This document shows, in pieces, positions 57,279 to 64,000 of a stretch of DNA of 64,000 nucleotides. Origin of the DNA: Coptis chinensis (lineage: Eukaryota > Streptophyta > Magnoliopsida > Ranunculales > Ranunculaceae); the NCBI GenBank assembly GCA_015680905.1, contig CM027378.1:83357501-83421500 (forward strand). Reading direction: 5' to 3'. A model generated the notes under the pieces. The model did no database searches, was not told the DNA's origin, and worked only from the letters and a program-made list of their open reading frames with translations. Position 1 is the stretch's first letter. Each line of letters begins with the position of its first letter. Position numbers and translations under genes: made by a program.

Positions 57279-60119
57279 ATGAAACCTGACGAAACAGTTA
57301 CCAAGTCACCACTTGACAAACCACTATTCCAACTCACTGAAGATGATATTTCTCAACTCACACGTGAAGATTGTCGCAGATATCTCATTAACAAAGGTTC
57401 AGCCCTCTTGCAAACAATTTCTCTATATATGTTTTTTTTCCTTACCGACACTTTTTGGCATTTCGGCACAGGTATGAGACGGCCTTCTTGGAATAAATCA
57501 CAAGCAATTGAGCAAGTTATTTCTCTTAAAACTTTACTTGAACCTAAACCGGAATTTCACACAACTACTGATATTCCGAAGAAAGTTGTCTTTTCTCACC
57601 CGGTAAATTCCACTTCTCACTTTTATTTCAGCTCACAGACATTTTTTTATTAATATTATTCTATTTTATATTTTGTAGGTGGCTAGAAATGAAAATGTAT
57701 CGTGCCGGGAAAAAGAGTTCCCGAAACCCGATACTTCAACTGACGTGCCGGTTCAGGTTCCTGATAATAACACTTGTTCTTCCAGGTATATAGTTTCGTC
57801 GGTGAATGATTTTGTAATAATGTGATTGATGGTGGGCTTACTATTAATGACCAGAATGTTGGCCCAAATTAGTTTGGGCCCATGTAAATAAATATAGAAT
57901 GTACCAACAAAACACTTGCATGTCTAATACAATAAGGAAGGATCATAATTCATAAACTGAACAAATTGCAATTTTCCTTGTGTTACTTTAAGTAAACATG
58001 CTTATAAAGCTGTGTGTTTTTGTTTCTGAAAAAGTAAAAAGTTGAGAAAATGTTTTCAATTTTTGGTCCTAAATGAATAATTCTAATTAATGATATCGTC
58101 CTTAGTTTAGAAATACATACAGTTTTACCTTGGATGCATGTCATTTCCTTCACTGTCAAGTCTCAGTAAAGGCATTTCTTAAATAATTTCTCAGAAACTC
58201 AACGAATAGGCTGGCTGGCCAGATGACGATTTTCTACTGTGGGAAGGTGAATGTTTATGATGTTATACCTGCTGAGAAGGTAATGAAGCTCGGCTTTTTC
58301 TGTATACCAGGGTAAGTCCTATAGCTCTTGGCCTACCAGTGAATGCATTCAATTTATCAACATGCAGGCACTTGCAGTCATGCAACTTGCAGCAAGCAAT
58401 GTTCATGTGCCTCAGGATTCTCCACCTGCTGGAACTGCATCAAGTCAATCCTTTGCATGCCAGTTACAGGCAGCTTGCATCAGATCAGGACTTGCTTTTC
58501 CTTCTACTGCCTCTGCGTCACTGCACAATGGTAGAGTTGTCAAATTGTAAATCTTCACCTTTCTTTTTATGAATTTTAAACTTCGTTGTTTGAGACACTA
58601 TAAAAACAAAGCACCAACTCAAAACCAATTGGTAATGAGTGGTGTCGCTATCTCAACAGATGATAATGAATGTACTAACACTAATAACTTAACCTATTAC
58701 AGTTACTGTGGGGTATATATATATCAACGTAAATATCAGAATCAAAGTTAATCGTACTCTGTACTAGTTTATGTACTTAGTCTTAGCATTTTTTTTTTTT
58801 TTTTTTTTGTTTTACATGTTGGCATCAGCGATTAGACTAGTGATGCCCAAATAACCTATATATTACAAATACTTGTTGATGTACAAGTTTGTAAAGACTA
58901 TCATTTAACAGATGAATAACAACAGTAATCATAGCATAGCTTAATTATCTTTATATATCTGCTTCCTTAATTGTCATCGGCTCAATCAAACAACACTAGT
59001 TTTCCTGGACGTTTTTTATGTATTCACCCAATTAGCAAGAGAGCAGTTTGCTTGCACGTGAAAGCAACTATATGGATACCTCTTCAACTGAAGTAGAATT
59101 TGATAAAATATATGCGTCTTCAAATTTGAAACATGTCAGATAAAGAGTATTCTACTGCATTTCTAATGATTTGTGGTTGTGATGTTGCAGTGGTAGCTGA
59201 AAATTCTCAGCATTACAAGGAAGACGTAACACTTTGTCGTGAGGTTGAACCTGGTATGCATTATATTGCACCATTGCATATAAATAACCAACATTACGTC
59301 TGTATTCTCCAGGAAAGATGAATGACTGGGTATCTCACATTCAAATGATATAAAGTACTAAAATATAATATGGAGTAACGTCACAGCGTCTTCAAAACTT
59401 GATATTTAACATGATGCCTGTTTGAGTCGAAATGTCAAACTGCAGATCTTTGGTTGTAGCTTCAAAATTCCTTAATTATCACTTAAAAACCAATAATTAC
59501 TTAATTAGTGTAAGCATATTTTCTGCATATTATCTGTAGAGGATTATAATTTTACACATTATTTCTGACTTTTATAGTTTTGATTGAATATAGAGGGTCC
59601 AATTAGTAGAAAAGCGTCGGTGCAAAGATATCTGGAGAAGCGAAAAGACAGGTATCCTTTAGGTGAAAACAATGATTTCTATAAGGAGCAATATGCCCTC
59701 CAAACTGTCTACGAATCACTTTGTTTTGTTATCCTAATTACCTACTAGGGGCCGGCTTAAGAACAAGCGAAAGATAGGGGTATCTACTAGTTTAGAGATG
59801 TACTTGAACCACCAAGTGAGGGATCAGTACCCCAATGAGCAGTCAAGCCAGAGCAGAGCATGTTCCCCTCCCCATCCTAGACCACCTCACACTCCCACTC
59901 GTTCCAATTCGGTAGAGAACCAAGCCAAGAACTTCGTATTCCCCATTGATCTCAATGAAAATGGTAAGCTACAAATTTATTTGGTGCCGAATATGCTATA
60001 TAAACTTAGAAGATAGTCTTCATAGTATATATTTTCTTCTCAATTATCAGTTTTACTGGTTTGTTATTTTTGAGAAGGTAAGCTGGATTTCTGACATTTC
60101 AGATGACCAAGAAGTGTGA
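57279..60119 (+). CDS. TIFY4: PEAPOD (TIFY4) transcriptional regulator, intact
   Basis: Nine exons with GT-AG borders: 57279-57396, 57472-57602, 57679-57785, 58195-58279, 58368-58530, 59191-59253, 59594-59651, 59749-59963, 60103-60119. They total 957 nt, 318 aa plus stop, close to Arabidopsis PPD proteins. N-terminus: PPD domain (LTREDCRRYLINKGMRRPSW, then NKSQAIEQVISLKTLLEP). Centre: TIFY domain with the variant core TIFYCGKVNVYDVIPAEK. C-terminal third: degenerate Jas motif (SVQRYLEKRKDRGRLKNKRK), then FPIDLNEN and DDQEV. PEAPODs act in the nucleus with KIX and TOPLESS-type co-repressors to limit meristemoid division, and so leaf and seed size. The start is the first ATG of a typical leader and begins the family's N-terminus. 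Intron 5 holds a 20-T run (58789-58808). All phases fit and no stop was found, so it is probably functional. Confidence 0.95.
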
Positions 60120-61816
60120 TTTTCGTGACACTGGATGGATGGTGTTCTGTTGAAACTTTGTAGCCATCTTTCAACAGAGGTCACCTTGCCTAAGCTTACA
60201 GCCTATAAAATGCTAATGCGAGAGGAACTGATCAGCGAACTTTGAGCGTGTCTCTCTACATTCATGTTGCTAATGTACCGGTTCGTACATTCTCGAGATA
60301 ACTTATCTGCTGTTTTGACAGAAAACAGTTAACTTGTTTGTGTTTATATTCTTCACAGGAACGTGGGTAGAATATAAGAGAGCTCTGTTCATCGTCCTTG
60401 CAGATAATTCTGTCTTTGACATTGCGTGTTTTTCTTTCCAACACATCTTTAGTCTTCACTACAAGATGTTTTTACAATCTAAAATAGCCCAGGTGAGGCT
60501 TAAGATATGTTAGATTTCATGAAGACAAGTGTGACGAATAATGTTATCTTGCTATATAGAAAACTATGGGGTCTAATGAATAGTGATTGGGAATTGATCT
60601 CATAAACCCATATTAGAATATTATCATAACATGTGCATTCTATTTAAGAATTAATATAAAATCTTTTGTTTATATTGGAATATTTTTAACAAATTGGATT
60701 TGTAAATAGTTATGCGTGCATAAGTACTAGTGTTAGCATAAAAGTTTAGCCATTAGATTTTAGGCAAAAGCTGTGTCAGACAAGGCATGTGTGACACATG
60801 TATGCATTCATGGCAGAAAGAAGAGGAAAAAATAAATAAAAGAATTTTAGTGGTGGTCTTATCCTGTTATCTTGCACGTCATTCCCTTCAAATGTCTTCA
60901 AATGTTTGAATTCCAAGGTCCAACTGATGGACACGGTTCATGGGCTAGATGTGTGCGCGCTTCTTTTCCCTCCAGAACACTTTTGGAATCACATTAATTT
61001 ACTTGTCCAGGATAGAGTGATGTAAGGGATGTGAAAATGTTTTAGCTGCAAAATAGAAGCCAGAGTGATTCGAGGTAAAATGTTTCTCTGTCAGTAGAAT
61101 GGTAGGGTATTAGATAGGGTATATGTCGATCTTGCTTACTTAGATTTTAACTAAAAACATTTTTTATTCAATCAGAACTGACCAGTTGTGACGCCAGGCA
61201 AACTATCACTAGAGACCTGACGATATGCACACGAGGACCTTTCTTCTAGCCCAAGTTAGTCTTTAGCCCAGGTTAACCTATTTCTTGAGCATTTGTATCA
61301 TAACTTCCACTACCTCCACAAATGATTTTACGTTAACTTTCTTCCATCTGTCTTATGAGAGACTAGAACGTAGGACAACTTAAAATCAAAGTTTTGATAC
61401 CATAACAAATCCATGTTTACGCTTGAACTTGTTGAGAAAACTGATCTTTTTAAGTACATGAATATACCCAGAGGAGGTACAGGCGAGTAGGGCACGTCTA
61501 GAAATGGGAGTCTGGCTATGCAATAAATCGAAACCCAGTAAACGTGTAAAATCCAAGGCCACTTGTCCAAGCAGCTAACAGAAGTTAACCCTCTGCTTTC
61601 TTATTCATTTTACATTATTTTTCCAGTTTTCTATTTTAAACAAAAAAACTCACGAACTAAAAAGGCCCTTCCTCGACCTCCAAATAATCCCAGGATTCTT
61701 ATGGAAAAAAAGGAATCGAAAAAGAAAAATAAAAGAAATTGTGCTCTTGTGGGTATGTAATAAGAGATTAGTTGAGAAAAAAAATGCTAGAAGAAGAAGA
61801 GATTGATGGGTCTATT
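60120..61816. other. PEAPOD 3' flank, no further gene seen
   Basis: The first few hundred bases after the stop probably hold the 3' UTR; a poly(A) site cannot be placed safely. No other coding region, RNA gene or element boundary was supported. Confidence 0.55.
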
Positions 61817-62720
61817 AAGGGCCGGCTCAACCAAAGTTGAGGTGGTTGAGGCCTTGGACGAAAATCATATGACGAGGCTTCATATCTAAGCCTTTATGCG
61901 GGTTTCGGATCACGGTCAACTCTAAACAATGAATCTAGCATAGTAGCATCATATTGGTGACAAAAAATAATAGTATCTAAACTTACGAAAACTAGAATCG
62001 AAATGTAGTGAAGAGTGATTTAAGAAGAATAACAAGCCAATTTCTTCATTGGCTCTCATATTGGTAGAGAGAAAGACATAAAGAATAATAGAAGTAGAAA
62101 ATAAAAAGAGATGTTAGAGAAACGTGGGGTATTTTTCATTTATTTTATCCTTTTTATCAAGGAAAACTTTTGATCTAGTATAGATACTCTCACAAAAAAA
62201 TCAAACCGTTGCTGCTTTTAATGCCATTATATTTGTTATAGGGACTCGAGATCTCTACAACCGGTACAGAGATCATCTCTGTAACCGTGTTATCTCGCTG
62301 TTGATCTGAGTTCGAGATGTGTGTGTGTCTCGATATCTGTGTGTGTGCTCCGAGATGTGTGTGTGTGCGCCGAGATACGAGATGTGTGTGTGTGTGGTAC
62401 AGAGATCAATCTCTGTACCCGATTACAGAGGAACCGGTCTCTTGTTATAGTTCTCTAGATGCAACACTCATTGGTGGTGGACTACTTGATTTGTACTTCA
62501 ATTTCCTAATTTTTCTCCCAAATTTTGTGTGGGCATACAGCTATAGACTATGAAAAGAAAATCAATAATGATTGATTAACCGTTTTCTCTTTTTTCTTAA
62601 TTTTACTCATACATGAACTGAATTTCTTAACAAGTACAAGAGTAGTTATGGAGTTTTGAGGCCTATTTTAATGAGAGGCCTTAGGTGGTTGCCTAACTCG
62701 CCTTATGGACAAGACGACAC
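61817..62720. mobile_element. 904-bp class II element with 10-bp target duplication
   Basis: TGGGTCTATT flanks both sides exactly (61807-61816, 62721-62730). The ends (AAGGGCCGGCTCAACC and ...GGACAAGACGACAC) are not clear inverted repeats, although GAGGCCT/GGTGGTTG words occur near both. A 9-10 bp duplication points to a MULE-like or related element; family not certain. Confidence 0.6.
62317..62396 (+). repeat. (GT)n-rich degenerate microsatellite
   Basis: Runs of TGTGTGTG broken by CGAGAT and CCGAGAT. It is bordered on each side by near-palindromes built on GGTACAGAGATC. Confidence 0.8.
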
Positions 62721-62920
62721 TGGGTCTATTTGTTGATTTTGATATGTTTATTGGTTGTTGTCAAATATATACTACATACAATTGACAAAGATATTTGGGT
62801 TGTTCAAGTATTTGATCTTTCCCTCTAAAAAAACATTCTGAATAATTTAGAACAAAGCAGATTTTCTCTCAAGACAAACACAATTTTGTTTTCATTTTCG
62901 TGTGTATATATATATATATA

Positions 62921-63316
62921 CAACCCGGCTAAAAAAGGGACCTTAATAAAATCTAAAATCAACAACTGATAATTTTCATTTACAAAATGATTTAAAAACA
63001 ATTTTTTATAAGATATGATCTACTAACTATAAATAACATCTCTACAAAAATTCAACTCGTTTGACAATTTTTAATATTGGCAAAAGATGATTGCAAAAAC
63101 TAGACATTTCTGAACCGTTGTATATTTTTAAAAAATGAACAACAATTTTTATCTAAGTTAGAGGATATCAAACGAGCTGAGTTGAATTTTTGTAAAGATG
63201 TTCTTTACGGTTAATAGATCATATGCATAAAAGATTAGGTTTTAAATCATTTTATAGGTGAAATTGTAGTTGTTTTAGATTTAATCCTTATTTAAGCCCC
63301 TTTTAGGAGTCGGGCT
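62921..63316. mobile_element. Foldback MITE 1
   Basis: The left arm starts CAACCCGGCTAAAAAAGGG, and the right arm ends CCCCTTTTAGGAGTCGGGCTA, its imperfect inverse. The arms continue to the centre: TGATCTACTAACTATAAATA (63015) pairs with the region of TTTACGGTTAATAGATCA (63205). It is inserted in a (TA)n run. Confidence 0.7.
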
Positions 63317-63323
63317 ATATACG

Positions 63324-63703
63324 AGCAGGTTCCGTTTACCATACTTTTTATACCATAATTTATACTACACACTTTACAAGATGAGTTAAGTGTTAATAGT
63401 TTGTAGATATGATCTACTAACCATAGATAACATCTCTACAAAAAATCATCTCATTTGAAAATCTCTAACCTAGTTAAAAATCGTTGTCAACTTTGAATTT
63501 TTTTTAATGGCTCAGATTTTTCGATTTTGCAATCATCTTTTGATACAGTTAAACCTTATCAAATGAGTTAAAATTTTATAGATGTGATCTTCATGGTTAG
63601 TTGAACACATCCACAAAAAACTAGGTTACAATTCATATTATAGATAAAATTATGGGGCATGGTATAAACTATGGTATAAAAAGTATGGTAAACGGAACCT
63701 GTT
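63324..63703. mobile_element. Foldback MITE 2
   Basis: GAGCAGGTTCCGTTTACC at the left and GGTAAACGGAACCTGTTC at the right are nearly perfect inverses and extend through ATACTTTTTATACCATA. The interior shares ATCTACTAACCATAGATAAC with MITE 1. Confidence 0.78.
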
Positions 63704-63720
63704 CAATATATATATATATA

Positions 63721-64000
63721 GTCGATCTTAGAAGTACATACTTATTTTAAGTTAAAATAAGTACGTAAATAAAACTTCACTTATACAATGAATTCAAACG
63801 TAATATTTTGTGGATATGATATATTCACCATAAAGATCATCTCCACAAAATTTCAGTTCATTTGGAAACTTCTAACCTAGGTAAAAATTGATGTCATCTT
63901 TAAGAAGAAATCTAACGGTTTAGAAATATCGAAGTTTTGCAATCATATTTTATCTAGATTAGAGGTTTCCAAATGAGCTAAAATTTTGTGGAGATGTTCT
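63721..64000. mobile_element. Foldback MITE 3 (runs off the window)
   Basis: The left arm starts near GTCGATCTTAGAAGTACATA. The interior (CACCATAAAGATCATCTCCAC, 63828) is related to MITEs 1 and 2. A second arm begins near 63945 (ATCTAGATTAGAGGTTTCCA), and the end lies outside the window. Confidence 0.6.

Noticed and set aside
62317..62553. Cys/Val-rich frame over the GT microsatellite
   Set aside because: Produced by TGTGTG repeats read as Cys-Val; no homology seen.

Overview
This is a stretch of nuclear DNA from a flowering plant, most likely a eudicot. The evidence is spliceosomal introns, plant transposon families (Ty1/copia, Ty3/gypsy Tat, MULE, CACTA, hAT, Helitron) and plant-only protein families (PEAPOD/TIFY, ICE1-like bHLH, chromomethylase, FAR1-type transposase). 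I cannot name the species. About 85-90 percent of the window is nested transposable elements. The only gene I read as intact is a PEAPOD/TIFY4 gene at 57279-60119: nine exons, 318 aa by my count.

Layout. (1) 446-6326: non-autonomous LTR element with apparently identical 287-bp LTRs, carrying a nested 3.6-kb solo-LTR-like insert with a dense TTGAC (W-box) array. (2) 6573-12951: decayed Ty1/copia element with 882-bp LTRs. (3) 14073-34008: one Ty3/gypsy Tat-type retrotransposon on the minus strand, proved by matching LTRs and a CTTCT target duplication. It keeps gag, protease and integrase but appears to lack RT/RNase H. It has 138-bp tandem repeats and an antisense extra reading frame with introns. 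Two later insertions split it. One is a 4.9-kb giant solo LTR (TSD GTAGT), itself hit by a Pack-MULE with a cyclophilin pseudogene (9-bp TSD). The other is a 4.2-kb CACTA element (TSD GAT) carrying a chromomethylase gene fragment. (4) 35108-46330: 11.2-kb MULE of the kind that carries a Ulp1-like protease gene (Kaonashi type), with E2F-like sites before its plus-strand genes. (5) 46363-47936: MULE-type MITE and two head-to-tail Helitrons. (6) 48023-55967: FAR1/Jittery-type MULE whose TIRs enclose both a broken transposase (cut by a hAT element) and a captured ICE1/SCREAM-like bHLH fragment. (7) 57279-60119: PEAPOD. (8) 61817-64000: short class II elements, including a run of three related foldback MITEs.

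The main discovery candidate is a recurring pattern: three different DNA transposons in 28 kb each carry a piece of a host gene. These are CACTA with chromomethylase (part of the machinery that silences transposons), FAR1-MULE with ICE1, and Pack-MULE with cyclophilin. The CACTA/chromomethylase case is the strongest, because a transposon-borne copy of a silencing gene could produce small RNAs against its parent. Frameshifts are common in the old elements. Some, near homopolymers, could be assembly errors.
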